64,000 nt of DNA from Pseudomonas jessenii (GCF_002236115.1 NZ_NIWT01000001.1:558001-622000); one strand, 5' to 3'; counted from the stretch's first letter, positions 48,076-58,287 are shown. The notes: a model not told the origin generated them from the sequence alone. Program-made: numbers and translations.

Positions 48076-49506
48076 ATGTCTGCACGCAGTGCCAGCCAAC
48101 CCTTGCGTCTACCTTCCATCGACAGTTTGTTGCGTCATCCGGCGTGCCGGCCGTTGGCCGAGCGCTATGGACGCGACGCCTTGCTGGGCGCCTTGCGGCT
48201 ATTGCTGGATGAACTGCGCGAAGGCGTACGGCAGGGTTTGCTCGAACCTGTGGAAGTCAGCGCCGACGTGCTGGCGGGCAGGGTCGGCGAGCGGTTGGCA
48301 ACCGAACATCGCAGCCATGTGCGTCGAGTGTTCAACCTCACCGGCACGGTCTTGCACACCAATCTCGGCCGGGCGCTGTTGCCCGAGGAAGCGATTGAAG
48401 CGGTGCAAATGGCCGCGCGCTATCCGCTCAACCTCGAGTTCGACCTGCGCAGCGGCAAGCGCGGAGATCGCGACGACCTGATCGAAGGCTTGATCCGCGA
48501 ATTGACCGGCGCCGAAGCGGTGACCGTGGTCAACAACAATGCCGCAGCGGTGCTCTTGACCCTCAACAGCCTGGGCGCACGCAAGGAAGGGATTATTTCC
48601 CGGGGCGAACTCATTGAAATCGGCGGTGCCTTCCGCATTCCCGACATCATGGCCCGCGCCGGGGTGAAGCTGGTTGAGGTCGGCACTACCAACCGCACCC
48701 ATGCCCGCGACTACGAGACTGCCATCGGCCCGCGCAGCGGCTTGATCATGCGCGTGCATGCAAGCAACTACAGCATTCAAGGCTTCACCACGAGTGTGGC
48801 GACGGCTGAACTGGCGCAAATTGCCCACCAACATGGACTGCCATTGCTCGAAGATCTCGGCAGCGGCAGTCTGCTGGACTTGACCCGCTGGGGTTTGCCG
48901 GCAGAGCCGACGGTGCGCGAGGCCCTGCTCGATGGCGCGGACATCGTCACCTTCAGTGGCGACAAACTGCTCGGCGGACCACAGGCCGGGTTGATTGTCG
49001 GCCGCAAGGAATTGATCGCCAGGATCAAGAAAAACCCGCTCAAGCGGGCACTGCGGGTCGACAAAATGACCCTGGCGGCCCTGGAAGCGGTGCTGGGTTT
49101 GTACCGAAACCCGGACCGACTGGCCGAGCGTTTGCCGAGCCTGCGCCTGTTGACCCGGCCACAGGCCGAGATTCTCGCCCAGGCCGAGCGTTTGCGGCCG
49201 GCGCTTGCCCAAGTGCTGGGTGACGGCTGGAGCGTCAGTGCCATGCCGGCACTGGGCATGATCGGCAGCGGCAGCCAACCGGTGGCGAGGCTGGCCAGCG
49301 CAGCGCTGTGTCTGCGCCCGCTGACGTCCAAGCGCTTGCGCGGGCGCTCGCTGTTGACGCTGGAAGAAGCCTTTCGCGACTTGCCGATTGCGGTCCTGGG
49401 GCGCATCGACGATGACGCCCTGTGGCTGGACCTGCGGCAACTGGACGACGAGCCGGCATGGCTGGCGCAACTCGAACAATTACACGTGGAGGGCCGGGCA
49501 GGGTGA
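48076..49506 (+). CDS. selA: L-seryl-tRNA(Sec) selenium transferase
   Basis: 476-residue PLP enzyme that converts seryl-tRNA(Sec) to selenocysteinyl-tRNA(Sec). The PLP lysine is in [15 protein letters not shown]. The N-terminal tRNA-binding region starts [12 protein letters not shown], and [16 protein letters not shown] is a strong family signature. Length matches the roughly 463 residues of E. coli SelA. Its TGA overlaps the GTG start of selB. Confidence 0.96.
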   Translation: MSARSASQPLRLPSIDSLLRHPACRPLAERYGRDALLGALRLLLDELREGVRQGLLEPVEVSADVLAGRVGERLATEHRSHVRRVFNLTGTVLHTNLGRALLPEEAIEAVQMAARYPLNLEFDLRSGKRGDRDDLIEGLIRELTGAEAVTVVNNNAAAVLLTLNSLGARKEGIISRGELIEIGGAFRIPDIMARAGVKLVEVGTTNRTHARDYETAIGPRSGLIMRVHASNYSIQGFTTSVATAELAQIAHQHGLPLLEDLGSGSLLDLTRWGLPAEPTVREALLDGADIVTFSGDKLLGGPQAGLIVGRKELIARIKKNPLKRALRVDKMTLAALEAVLGLYRNPDRLAERLPSLRLLTRPQAEILAQAERLRPALAQVLGDGWSVSAMPALGMIGSGSQPVARLASAALCLRPLTSKRLRGRSLLTLEEAFRDLPIAVLGRIDDDALWLDLRQLDDEPAWLAQLEQLHVEGRAG

Positions 49507-51410
49507 TTGTCGGCACCGCAGGGCATATCGACCATGGCAAGACAGCGCTGCTCCAGGCGCTGACCGGTCAGGCGGGTGACCGGCGCCGCGAAGAGCGTGA
49601 GCGCGGCATGACCATCGACCTTGGCTACCTGTATGCCGAGCTGGAGGCGGATGCGCAGCTGACCGGGTTCATCGACGTTCCCGGCCATGAGCGCTTCACC
49701 CACAACATGCTGGCCGGAGCGCAGGGCATCGATCTGGTGTTGCTGGTGGTGGCCGCCGATGACGGGGTGATGCCGCAGACCCGCGAGCACCTGGCGATTG
49801 TCCAGTTGCTGGGCATCCCCCGGGCACTGGTGGCGATCAGTAAGTGCGACCGGGTCGACAGTGCCCGGGTACAGATCGTGCGTGAGCAGGTCCGTACCTT
49901 GCTGGCGCCCGGAGCGTATGCCGATGCGCCGCTGATTGCGCTGTCGAGCGTGACCGGCGAGGGCATCGAAACCCTGCGCCAACAATTGCTGCAAGCCCAG
50001 CGTGAAGTACAGCAGCGCAGCACTGAAGGCGGTTTTCGCCTGGCGATCGATCGGGCTTTCAGCGTGGCCGGGGCCGGTATCGTGGTGACCGGCACGGCAC
50101 TGTCCGGCCAGGTCGCGGTGGGCAATACCCTGCTGTTGGGACCACAGGGCAAACCGGTGCGCATTCGCGGCCTGCACGCGCAAAACCAGGCCGCCGACCA
50201 CGCTTTCGCCGGCCAGCGCGTGGCCTTGAACCTGAGTGCCGAACGGCTGGCTCTGGAACACATCCATCGCGGCCACTGGTTGCTGGCCGAGAGCTTGTAC
50301 GCGCCTACCCGGCGCCTGGACATCGACATGCAACTGCTGGCCGGCGAACCCCGGGCTTTCGAACACTTTCAACCGGTGCACGTGCACCTCGGCACCCAGG
50401 ACGTGACCGGGCGCGTCGCCTTGCTGGAAGGCACCAGCCTGGCACCCGGTGGCCGGATGTTTGCGCAACTGCTGCTAAACACAGCGGTGCATGCAGTGAA
50501 GGGTGATCCGCTGATCCTGCGTGACCAGAGTGCCCAACGAACGCTGGGCGGCGGCCGGGTGCTCGATCCGTTTGCCCCAGATCGGCAACGCCGCAGCCCC
50601 GAACGTCTGGCTCAACTGGGTGCGCTGGCGAACAGTGCCGGGCTGGAAGATGTTTTGCCGGCGTTGCTGGCCCACAGCGACACCGGACTCGATCCGCAGC
50701 GTCTGGAGCGGCAGTTCAACCGACCGCGCAGCAGTTGGGTGTTGCCCGCTGACGTGCGCCTGATCGATACCCGTCAAGGCCCATTGCTGTTCAGTGCAAG
50801 TCGCTGGGAATCCTTGAAAGCGCCCTTAGTGGATCAGCTCGCGCATTTCCATCAACTCGAACCGGATCAGATGGGGCCGGACCGGGATCGCTTGCGTCGA
50901 TTCATCGGCAGCTCGCTGGAACGCCCAACGTTTATCAGCCTGCTCGACGAGTTGTTGGCCAGCGGCGACATCGCCAGCAGTGGCCCGTGGTTGCACCTGC
51001 CCGAACATCAGGTGCGTTTGAGCGAAGAGGACGAAACCCTGTGGCTACAATTGCAGCCGCTATTCGAACAGGCCGGATTCGACCCGCCCTGGGTGCGCAA
51101 CCTGGGACATGACGAAGCCAGCGTCCGCGCATTGCTACGCAAGATGACGCGCCTGGGCTTATTGCACCAGGTGGTACGCGACCTGTTTTACACCGACAGC
51201 ATGATTCGCCGATTGGCGGCTATGCTGTTGCAACTGGCGGACGCCAACCCGGTGATTCAGGTGACGGCGTTTCGTGATGCGGTGGGCCTGGGGCGCAAGC
51301 GCAGCATTCAGATACTGGAGTATTTTGACCGTGTCGGCCTGACCCGGCGCTTTGGCGATCGTCGGCAGATTCGCCTGGACAGTGCGCTGGCCCAGCGAAA
51401 TGAGCTTTGA
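49503..51410 (+). CDS. selB: Selenocysteine-specific elongation factor SelB
   Basis: 635-residue translation GTPase that brings Sec-tRNA to UGA codons marked by SECIS hairpins. G1 GHIDHGKT, G3 DVPGHERF and G4 SKCD are visible in the first 140 residues, then EF-Tu-like barrels. The C-terminal 250 residues form winged helices that bind the SECIS ([18 protein letters not shown], then [20 protein letters not shown]). The GTG start at 49503 overlaps the selA stop and gives [14 protein letters not shown], the family start. Confidence 0.96.
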   Translation: MIVGTAGHIDHGKTALLQALTGQAGDRRREERERGMTIDLGYLYAELEADAQLTGFIDVPGHERFTHNMLAGAQGIDLVLLVVAADDGVMPQTREHLAIVQLLGIPRALVAISKCDRVDSARVQIVREQVRTLLAPGAYADAPLIALSSVTGEGIETLRQQLLQAQREVQQRSTEGGFRLAIDRAFSVAGAGIVVTGTALSGQVAVGNTLLLGPQGKPVRIRGLHAQNQAADHAFAGQRVALNLSAERLALEHIHRGHWLLAESLYAPTRRLDIDMQLLAGEPRAFEHFQPVHVHLGTQDVTGRVALLEGTSLAPGGRMFAQLLLNTAVHAVKGDPLILRDQSAQRTLGGGRVLDPFAPDRQRRSPERLAQLGALANSAGLEDVLPALLAHSDTGLDPQRLERQFNRPRSSWVLPADVRLIDTRQGPLLFSASRWESLKAPLVDQLAHFHQLEPDQMGPDRDRLRRFIGSSLERPTFISLLDELLASGDIASSGPWLHLPEHQVRLSEEDETLWLQLQPLFEQAGFDPPWVRNLGHDEASVRALLRKMTRLGLLHQVVRDLFYTDSMIRRLAAMLLQLADANPVIQVTAFRDAVGLGRKRSIQILEYFDRVGLTRRFGDRRQIRLDSALAQRNEL

Positions 51411-51429
51411 TTCAGAGGCAATCATTCAA

Positions 51430-51525
51430 GGAAGGCAATCGCGCCCGGTGGCGCGGCCGGGCTTCAAACCCGGTTGGGGACGGCATCCGTTCCCGGGCAG
51501 GTTCGACTCCGGCTGCCTTCCGCCA
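51430..51525 (+). tRNA. selC: tRNA-Sec (UCA anticodon)
   Basis: 96 nt including the encoded CCA. An 8-bp acceptor stem (GGAAGGCA at the 5' end, TGCCTTCC before G-CCA), a long variable arm and a TTCGACTCC T-loop are visible. The anticodon TCA is at 51464-51466. The size and long acceptor stem are specific to tRNA-Sec. It lies 20 bp after selB, which it serves. Confidence 0.96.
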
Positions 51526-51533
51526 CTTTCCGC

Positions 51534-52865
51534 TCAGAACGGCCCGAAGTTCAACGGGTACTGGATGACCACGTACACCCGGTCGATGTCATCGCCGGCC
51601 TGGGCCGCGTTCGCCCGGTGCGACACATGGGACAGTTGCAGCGACAAACCCTTGGCCGCCCCGGACTGCACGACGTAGTGCAGGTCGATGTCGCGCTCCC
51701 AGTGTCTGCCCCCGGCACCTTGTTGCGGCACGAAGGTGCCGGTCGCCGGTTCGAACGGGTTGTAGGCCCCGCCTTGTGGTGCATGGGTGCCGTCGATCTG
51801 GTCGCCGGTGACGTAGCGGGTCATGAACTTCAGGCCGGGTATCCCGAAGGCAGTCAGGTCCAGGTCATAACGAACCTGCCAGGAGCGTTCGTGGGCGCCG
51901 TTGAAGTCGGCGTACTTGATCGAGTTGGCCAGATAGATGGAATCGCCACCGACGAAATCGAATGGCGTATCACCGTCGACTTTCTGGTACGCCAGGGTGA
52001 AACCATGGGCGCCCAGCGCGTATTTACCGGACAGGCTGTACGCCGTGTTGTCGATGGCGCCGGCCAGCGCCTGACCAGTGTCCCTGGTGTGATAGAGGTT
52101 GGCGTCGAGGAACACCCCGGACTGCTTGAAGTGCAGGTTGCCGTAGTACTGATGCCAGGTGTCGGTCAGATCCGAGGCATACAGGGCGCCGCCAACCGGG
52201 CTTTGGGTAAACAGATCAGCGCCGACAAATGAAATGCCGCCGGCCTCGGTATTGGCGCCATAACCGAAAAAGTTGCCCTTGCCTGAAGCACTGTCCTGAT
52301 TCTTGAATGCCGTGAAGTGACCGGCTTGCAGGTTCATGCCGTCGATTTCGCGGCTGTTGAGCAGAAAACCTGTGGCGTACTCCGGCTGCAGGCGTTTGTC
52401 CGCGGTATCGAACACCGGGGATTCGACCTCCATTTCGCCAAACGCCAGGGTGGTGTTCGATGCCTTGAGCTTGATCGCGCCACCACCGCTGGAGTAATTG
52501 CTTTCGCTACGACCGTCACTGCCCACGGGCAGCAGACCGGTTCCGGAATGGCCTTTGCCACCGTCGAGTTTCAATCCAGCAAAGGCATGGGCATCGAGAC
52601 CGAAACCAACTGTGCCCGGCGTGAAACCGGATTCAAAAGCGCTGATAAAACCTTGAGCCCATTCGGCTTTGTAGTTTTTTCCGGTCGGTGAGGGGGATCG
52701 ATAGTCGCTGTTCAGATAAAAGTTTCGACTGAGCACGCCAAGGGTCGAGCCCTCGAAAAATCCTTCTGCGCCTTGCACCGATTCCTCGGCCGGTGCGTGG
52801 TTGGCCAGCAGGCAGAAAAACAGGGCAATAGGCGCCCTGAAGTCTTGCAGGGAAAGGATCATCAA
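51534..52865 (-). CDS. OprD/Occ-family outer-membrane porin
   Basis: 443-residue porin. A signal peptide (APIALFFCLLANHAPA) is followed by FFEGSTLGVLSRNFYLNSDY, the standard start of the mature OprD fold. Other family marks are FGLDAHAFAGLKLDGGKG, GTGLLPVG and a C-terminal aromatic end (YPLNFGPF). These channels admit small carboxylates or basic amino acids; the substrate cannot be told from sequence. It ends nine bases from selC on the opposite strand. Confidence 0.92.
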   Translation of the reverse strand: MMILSLQDFRAPIALFFCLLANHAPAEESVQGAEGFFEGSTLGVLSRNFYLNSDYRSPSPTGKNYKAEWAQGFISAFESGFTPGTVGFGLDAHAFAGLKLDGGKGHSGTGLLPVGSDGRSESNYSSGGGAIKLKASNTTLAFGEMEVESPVFDTADKRLQPEYATGFLLNSREIDGMNLQAGHFTAFKNQDSASGKGNFFGYGANTEAGGISFVGADLFTQSPVGGALYASDLTDTWHQYYGNLHFKQSGVFLDANLYHTRDTGQALAGAIDNTAYSLSGKYALGAHGFTLAYQKVDGDTPFDFVGGDSIYLANSIKYADFNGAHERSWQVRYDLDLTAFGIPGLKFMTRYVTGDQIDGTHAPQGGAYNPFEPATGTFVPQQGAGGRHWERDIDLHYVVQSGAAKGLSLQLSHVSHRANAAQAGDDIDRVYVVIQYPLNFGPF

Positions 52866-53125
52866 TGGGTCACCAAAGGGGCAGGGTTATGCCAGGTTCT
52901 GCCTTTGCAATGGCCATGACACTGTCCTTACGGGGGGGAGTGAGGTGGTCATGGTTACGTAGATCGGGTCGGGAATATTGAATCGGTGTGCTGTCTTTGA
53001 TGCCTGGTGCGCAAAGTGCGCTAGAACCCCAATTGGGCTGTCCATCGGCACGGCCCTGCAAGCCGCCGGCTATCGATTATTCTGGTAATGAGGCAAGCGC
53101 TGCCGGCCGAGGAGGGGACGCAATC

Positions 53126-53857
53126 ATGTCTGCACAGGATCGAGAACTGCTGGACCAGGTGCTTGCCGCCCATGGCGGCCTGGTGCGCTGGAACAGTTTC
53201 AATAAGGTCTGCGCCACGATCGTCACCGGCGGCTCGCTCTGGGGCATGAAAGGGTTGACCCAGGACAGCGCGCCACGCCAGATGACCGCGTGGTTGCATG
53301 AACAAAGAGCCTCGGTGAAACCCTTCGGCGCACCGGAGCAATTCACGGCCTATACGCCGAACCGAATCGCCATCGAGAATACCGCGGGCAAGGTGATTGC
53401 CGAGCGCCATGCGCCCCGGGCATCCTTCAAGGGCCATGGGGAACACACGGCGTGGGACCCGTTGCACCGGGCCTACTTCAACGGCTATGCGATGTGGTCC
53501 TACCTGACCATGCCCTTCCTGTTCACCTTGCCGGGCGTAACCTGCGAGGAAATCGAGCCACTGCAAGAGGGGGCCGAACTCTGGCGGCATTTGCGGGTGC
53601 ACTTTCCCGACAGCATCGCAACCCACAGCACCATCCAGGACTTCTATTTCGGCGATGACTTTCTGCTGCGCCGCCACGACTACAACGTCGATGTGAGCGG
53701 CGGCATGCCCGCTGCCCAACTGGTTGGTGACTACGTCGAAGCCGACGGATTGCGCATGCCGGGCAAGCGGCAAGCCTATCGACGCAAGATCGATGGGCAG
53801 GTCAACAAGGAGGCGTTGCTGGTGTCGATCGACTTGAGTGAGATCCATTACTCGTAG
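53126..53857 (+). CDS. Protein of unknown function, 243 residues
   Basis: I do not recognise the family with confidence. The protein has no signal peptide or membrane segment. It begins MSAQDRELLDQVLAAHGGL and has a strand-rich layout (VCATIVTGGSLWGMKG, IQDFYFGDDFLLRRHDYN, YVEADGLRMPGKRQAYRR) reminiscent of LolA-like half-barrels that hold hydrophobic ligands. That resemblance is weak. GAGGAGGGG precedes the chosen ATG; an in-frame start at 52988 is less likely. It is followed by the REP array. Confidence 0.75.
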   Translation: MSAQDRELLDQVLAAHGGLVRWNSFNKVCATIVTGGSLWGMKGLTQDSAPRQMTAWLHEQRASVKPFGAPEQFTAYTPNRIAIENTAGKVIAERHAPRASFKGHGEHTAWDPLHRAYFNGYAMWSYLTMPFLFTLPGVTCEEIEPLQEGAELWRHLRVHFPDSIATHSTIQDFYFGDDFLLRRHDYNVDVSGGMPAAQLVGDYVEADGLRMPGKRQAYRRKIDGQVNKEALLVSIDLSEIHYS

Positions 53858-53909
53858 CAAAAGTCGTGTTTTGGCGTATACCGGCGGAGCGCGAAGCCAG
53901 CCGTCGTGT

Positions 53910-54543
53910 CCTGTGGGAGCGAGCTTGCTCGCGATGAGACCGGCACGTCCAACATTGATATCGGCTGACACTCCACCATCGCGAGCAAGCTCGCTCCCAC
54001 CCTTGTTTTGTGGTGTGACAAGCATTTGTGGGCGCCACTGAAACCTGTGGGAGCGAGCTTGCTCGCGATGAGGCCGGCACGTCCAGCATTGATACCGGCT
54101 GACACTCCGCCATCGCGAGCAAGCTCGCTCCCACCTTTGTCTTGTGGTGTGACAAGCATTTGTGGGCGTCACTGAAACCTGTGGGAGCGAGCTTGCTCGC
54201 GATAAGGCCGGCACATCCAGCATTGATGCCGGCTGACACTCCGCCATCGCGAGCAAGCTCGCTCCCACCTTTGTCTTGTGGTGTGACAAGCATTTGTGGG
54301 CGCCACTGAAACCTGTGGGAGCGAGCTTGCTCGCGATAAGGCCGGCACATCCAGCATTGATGCCGGCTGACACTCCGCCATCGCGAGCAAGCTCGCTCCC
54401 ACCTTTGTTTTGTGGTGTGACAAGCATTTGTGGGCGCCACTGAAACCTGTGGGAGCGAGCTTGATCGCGATAAGGTCGGCACATCCAGCATTGATGCCGG
54501 CTGACACTCCGCCATCGCGAGCAAGCTCGCTCCCACAGGGTTT
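53910..54543. repeat. Five-unit tandem array of REP pairs, period 134 bp
   Basis: Units start at 53910, 54044, 54178, 54312 and 54446, exactly 134 bp apart. Each holds a REP (CCTGTGGGAGCGAGCTTGCT), a spacer of about 50 bp (CGGCAC..TCCA..CATTGAT..CGGCTGACACTC), an inverted REP (CATCGCGAGCAAGCTCGCTC) and a linker (TTGTGGTGTGACAAGCATTT). Spacers and linkers repeat as well as the palindromes, so the whole BIME was duplicated in tandem. The last unit has a C-to-A change in the left palindrome and lacks the linker. Confidence 0.95.
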
Positions 54544-54569
54544 AGGGGGTTTCCATGCCGCCAAAATGA

Positions 54570-54597
54570 AATGAGCGCCACCCGGGCGCTCATTTTT
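54570..54597. terminator. Bidirectional-looking terminator
   Basis: A 10-bp perfect stem, AATGAGCGCC (54570-54579) with GGCGCTCATT (54585-54594), continues into TTTTTC on the plus strand. On the minus strand the tract is weaker (CATTTCATTTT), yet the position 15 bp after the stop of the DUF1254 gene suggests it serves that gene. Confidence 0.75.
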
Positions 54598-54608
54598 TCA
54601 GGTCCTGT

Positions 54609-56099
54609 TCATTTGGTTTTCACCACCGCCGGTGGGGTCCAGTCGCCGTCGAGGACATCGGCTTGCGGCCAGTAGGCGCGGATGTACAGCGAGAATTCGG
54701 CACCTTTGGGCGAGGGCAGCCAGTTGCTTTCCTTGTCCTTGCCCGGTGATTCACTTTGCACGTAAATGGTCAGCGAGCCGTCAGGATTGGTTTGCAGGGA
54801 TTTGTTCTTGGTGCCGATGGAGTAACGCTTGAGCTCATTAGGCGAGAAGAAGTGCTGTTCGTTGTACAGCGTCAGCGACCAGAACCCCCTGACTGGCGGC
54901 AGCTTGCCTTTGGCGAACGTGACGCTGTAGCCGTACCGGCCGTTGAGGCGCAGGCCGTTCTCATCCAGGTCCTGGTAGAAGTACTTGGTCTCTTTCTGCT
55001 GGTTCACGAATATGTTCGAACGCGCGACGGCGGTACGGGTGAAATAGTCGGTGCCGAACGCTGCACCGTTGCTCACGGTGCTCCAGTGATTGGGCAATTG
55101 CAGACCGTAGTTGCGGAACTGCAACAGCGGGTCGATCACTTCGCTGTCGGCCTTTTTCGCCTCGTCGATCATCGCAGCGCGAAGTTGCGGGTCGGCCTTG
55201 GCGATGGCCGCGAGGGCGGCCATTTGCGCGTAGCGGGCTTCTTCCCCCGGCAATGGCTTGGCGTCCTTGAGCAGGACCGGCAGTTCATCGAAGAACTTCT
55301 CCGGCACCACCCACCTGGTTTCGGCATTGCCTTCAGAAGCCTGGGCCGGGAATTTCGGCAGCTTGGCCCAGTTGCGCTTCTTCATCTTGCCGTCGTATTG
55401 CGACAGCGGGTACATGTCGATGCCCGACAAAGCCGGCTGCACGGCCTGACGATCGGCGGCGGTGTCGTCCTGGAATACCCGTGGGATCACGAACCCGGTG
55501 TTCGTACGCGCCCGGTACACCCGCTTGATGCCGGGCGGTACCTTGCCGTTCCAGTCCGGGCCGACCAACAGGTAGAAACCCGGTTGGGTGTTATACATTT
55601 TGCCCATCTCGGCGAAGCTGTCCGAACGCAGGTCCACCACCTGATACACCCAGAATCGGCCGTCGAAGTCCGGCACTTGCAGCACCACCGGCTCAATGTC
55701 CAGGGCGATGCTGCCGGCGCCGTACACCACGTCCTGGTTCGGACAGGCCACCAGCCGCTCGGCCGGGTCGATGTAGTCGCTGAGCATCGACAGCCGATTG
55801 ATCGGGGCCACGGGTACGATGCCGCCCATCAAGCCGGGTTCCGGCAAGTTCTTGAAGGCCTGGCGACGATTGAAGATGTTGGCCATCGGCCAGGCCCAGA
55901 AATACGCCTCGCGCGCCATCATGCGCACATACGGTTCGGTTACTTTGGTGCCGGCGACAGGGCCTGAGACAGGGCTGGCGACCGGAGCGGCAACAGTGGC
56001 TTGCGCTGCGTAACCCGGTGTACTCAACAGGCCTACGGCTGTGACCGTACTGGCGAAAGTCAAGGCGAGGAGGGCATGACACCGGGGTAAACGATTCAT
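54609..56099 (-). CDS. Exported DUF1254/DUF1214 protein
   Basis: 496 residues with a signal peptide (MNRLPRCHALLALTFASTVT...GYAAQ). The DUF1254 domain is marked by REAYFWAWPMANIFNRRQAF, ACPNQDVVYGAGSIALD and DGRFWVYQVVDLRSDSFAEM. The DUF1214 domain follows towards the C-terminus (GFWSLTLYNEQHFFSPN, DGSLTIYVQ). The protein is probably periplasmic. No enzymatic role is established for the family to my knowledge. It is in the same orientation as the next exported hydrolase, with 110 bp between them. Confidence 0.88.
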   Translation of the reverse strand: MNRLPRCHALLALTFASTVTAVGLLSTPGYAAQATVAAPVASPVSGPVAGTKVTEPYVRMMAREAYFWAWPMANIFNRRQAFKNLPEPGLMGGIVPVAPINRLSMLSDYIDPAERLVACPNQDVVYGAGSIALDIEPVVLQVPDFDGRFWVYQVVDLRSDSFAEMGKMYNTQPGFYLLVGPDWNGKVPPGIKRVYRARTNTGFVIPRVFQDDTAADRQAVQPALSGIDMYPLSQYDGKMKKRNWAKLPKFPAQASEGNAETRWVVPEKFFDELPVLLKDAKPLPGEEARYAQMAALAAIAKADPQLRAAMIDEAKKADSEVIDPLLQFRNYGLQLPNHWSTVSNGAAFGTDYFTRTAVARSNIFVNQQKETKYFYQDLDENGLRLNGRYGYSVTFAKGKLPPVRGFWSLTLYNEQHFFSPNELKRYSIGTKNKSLQTNPDGSLTIYVQSESPGKDKESNWLPSPKGAEFSLYIRAYWPQADVLDGDWTPPAVVKTK

Positions 56100-56209
56100 G
56101 AAGCGTCCTTACTTGTCGGCAGTCACCGAATGCAGGTGATTCGCTCTCAAGATAGCTCATCCTTTACCCCAGTGCAGTTCAGCGCAGGCGCGAGGGCCTC
56201 AGATCGACC

Positions 56210-57277
56210 TCAAAGATGATCGGCATCAATCACCGCCTTGGCGAACGCCTGCGGATCTTCCTGCGGCAGATTGTGGCCGATGCCACCATTGATCAACCGG
56301 AACTCGTATTTGCCGGTGAAGCGCTTGGCATAGTCTTCAGGCGCCGGGTGCGGTGCGCCGTTGGCATCGCCTTCAAGGGTGATGGTCGGCACGCTGATGG
56401 ACGGCGCCGTGGCCAGTTTCTGCTCCAACGCTTCGTATCGACTTTCGCCCTGGACCAGGCCCAGGCGCCAGCGGTAGTTGAACACAGTGATGTCGACATG
56501 GTCGGGGTTGTCCAGCGCCTTGGCGCTGCGGTCGAAGGTGGCGTCATCGAACGCCCATTTCGGCGAGGCCAGTTGCCAGATCAGCTTGGCGAAGTCATGG
56601 GTGTTCTTCTCGTAACCGGCGCGACCACGGTCAGTGGCGAAGTAGAACTGATACCACCACTGCAATTCCGCCTTGGGCGGCAGCGGGTTCTTGCCGGCCG
56701 CCTGGTTGCCGATCAGATAACCGCTGACCGAAACCAGCGCCTTGACCCGTTCCGGCCACAGTGCCGAGACAATGCCGGCCGAACGCGCACCCCAGTCGTA
56801 GCCACCGAGCACCGCTTGCTTGATCTTCAGGGCATCCATGAAGTCGATGACATCACTGGCCAGTGCAGCCGGTTGGCCATTGCGCAGGGTTTTGTCGGAC
56901 AGGAAATGCGTATCACCATAACCCCGGGCATAGGGCATCAGCACCCGATAACCCTTGGCGGCCAGCAACGGCGCAACCTCATCATAGCTATGAATGTCGT
57001 ACGGCCAGCCGTGCAGCAGGATCACCACCGGCCCGTTGGCCGGGCCTGTTTCTGCGTACGCCACGTCCAGCAGCCCGGCGTTGACATGCTTGAGCGGGCC
57101 GAAGGGCGAGGGCGCCGCCTGGGTGGTACCGGCAGGGGCCACGGCTGGCTGCGCGGTGGCGGCCGTTTGCGCGTGAGCCGCACCGAGCACGCCGAACAGC
57201 GTCAGCGCGAGGATCGAAGGGCCGACCAGGTGGCGGCGAGTCTTGCCGGATTTGCTGTTGCGCAGTGCCATCTTCAT
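56210..57277 (-). CDS. Exported alpha/beta-hydrolase, epoxide-hydrolase-like
   Basis: 355 residues. The N-terminus has a twin-arginine stretch (KTRRHLVGPSILALTLF) and AHAQ cleavage site, so export by Tat or Sec is likely. The fold shows HGWPYDIHSYDEVAP (oxyanion HGWP), nucleophile Asp in GGYDWGARSAG, and catalytic His in GIGHNLPQEDP. The HGWP plus GYDWGA combination is typical of epoxide hydrolases and related dehalogenases. Natural substrate is unknown. The ATG follows a GGAGACATCCC region. Confidence 0.88.
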   Translation of the reverse strand: MKMALRNSKSGKTRRHLVGPSILALTLFGVLGAAHAQTAATAQPAVAPAGTTQAAPSPFGPLKHVNAGLLDVAYAETGPANGPVVILLHGWPYDIHSYDEVAPLLAAKGYRVLMPYARGYGDTHFLSDKTLRNGQPAALASDVIDFMDALKIKQAVLGGYDWGARSAGIVSALWPERVKALVSVSGYLIGNQAAGKNPLPPKAELQWWYQFYFATDRGRAGYEKNTHDFAKLIWQLASPKWAFDDATFDRSAKALDNPDHVDITVFNYRWRLGLVQGESRYEALEQKLATAPSISVPTITLEGDANGAPHPAPEDYAKRFTGKYEFRLINGGIGHNLPQEDPQAFAKAVIDADHL

Positions 57278-57475
57278 GGGATGTCTCCATTACCAGCCGT
57301 GGGTCAGGGGTTCCGTCCGAACCCCTTCAAACCTTGCCTGCATTTGAGCGCGGCAACGTATCTGGCCTGTGTCCAATTGCAGGACGGATGAAAGTCTGTG
57401 TATCGAGGTGTCACGCCGATACACTGTAATACACAACAGGCCAGACACTGGAGGGGGCAGGATCCGTATGAAGGC

Positions 57476-57507
57476 TAACTCGACTAAAGCACTATTTAGT
57501 CGAGTTA
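57476..57507 (+). promoter_or_regulatory. Perfect 13-bp inverted repeat upstream of the DUF985 gene
   Basis: TAACTCGACTAAA (57476-57488) and TTTAGTCGAGTTA (57495-57507) flank GCACTA, about 58 bp before the gene. No T-tract follows, so an operator or an RNA leader hairpin is more likely than a terminator. The 290 bp between the divergent hydrolase and DUF985 genes are otherwise AT-rich with no gene. Confidence 0.6.
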
Positions 57508-57565
57508 TGTTGGCAAATGCTTCGATTATGCTAATAAAGTTGCGATTTAAAGACAGGGAGACAAA

Positions 57566-58075
57566 ATGAATCCAAGTACCACGAAAATTGCAGATCTGAT
57601 CAAGTCCCTGGAGCTTGAGCCCCATATCGAAGGTGGTTTCTTTCGCAGAACCTACCAGTCGGACGACCAGAACATGATTCTGACGTCCGCTGGCCAACGG
57701 CATTGCATGACGTCGATTTTCTATCTGCTGACCCAGGACGCTCCAATAGGTCATTTCCATCTGAACCGGTCAGACATCGTTCATTACTATCATCTGGGCG
57801 ATCCGATTCAGTACACGCTGATTTTTCCGGACGGCACATTGAAAACCATTGTGATGGGTCAAGACGTTCTCGCCGGACAATGCTTGCAACTGCATGTGCC
57901 CGGTGGCATCTGGAAAGCTTCGCAGGTGATGCACGGCGCAGCAGGATTCGGCTTGATCAGTGAAGCGGTTACGCCAGGCTTTGATTTCGCGGATATGGAA
58001 ATGGGTGACCGGCAAAAGCTCGGTCAGCAGTTTCCTGAGCATTGGGCATTGATCGAAAGGCTGACGCGAGGATGA
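57566..58075 (+). CDS. DUF985-type cupin-fold protein
   Basis: 169 residues. The family pattern is clear: IADLIKSLELEPHIEGGFFR near the start, then MTSIFYLLTQDAPIGHFHLN, DIVHYYHLGDPIQYTLIFPDG, VPGGIWKASQVMHG and a C-terminal PGFDFADMEMGD. These are small cupin-like proteins, sometimes suggested to be sugar-phosphate epimerase relatives; function is unproven. AGGGAG lies upstream of the ATG. Confidence 0.88.
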   Translation: MNPSTTKIADLIKSLELEPHIEGGFFRRTYQSDDQNMILTSAGQRHCMTSIFYLLTQDAPIGHFHLNRSDIVHYYHLGDPIQYTLIFPDGTLKTIVMGQDVLAGQCLQLHVPGGIWKASQVMHGAAGFGLISEAVTPGFDFADMEMGDRQKLGQQFPEHWALIERLTRG

Positions 58076-58287
58076 GGGGGTTCCTTGCTTCAAGATCTGT
58101 GTGAGTCTGGGCCAATCTGGCTATATCGTATTACGTGTAATGTATATTATGTTAAACTACAGGTCATGTCATAGATGTTCATGAGCTGCCTAAGCCACTG
58201 ATTCGACAAACCTGCTTCTGACGTCCACGCTCTCAACGGGCCATGTACTTCGTGTTCATGGTGAGACATTGAATGAGGTGGCTGTCG

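Noticed and set aside
53910..54543. CRISPR-like array
   Set aside because: The units are palindromic REP pairs, the spacers are nearly identical to each other, and no cas gene is nearby.
53021..54593. Long minus-strand open frames with repeated peptides
   Set aside because: They run through the 134-bp REP array, so the repeated peptides are a by-product of the DNA repeats. There is no ribosome site or family resemblance.
57290..57760. 156-codon minus-strand frame between the hydrolase and DUF985 genes
   Set aside because: It overlaps the real DUF985 gene and its promoter region on the opposite strand and has no plausible start signal.
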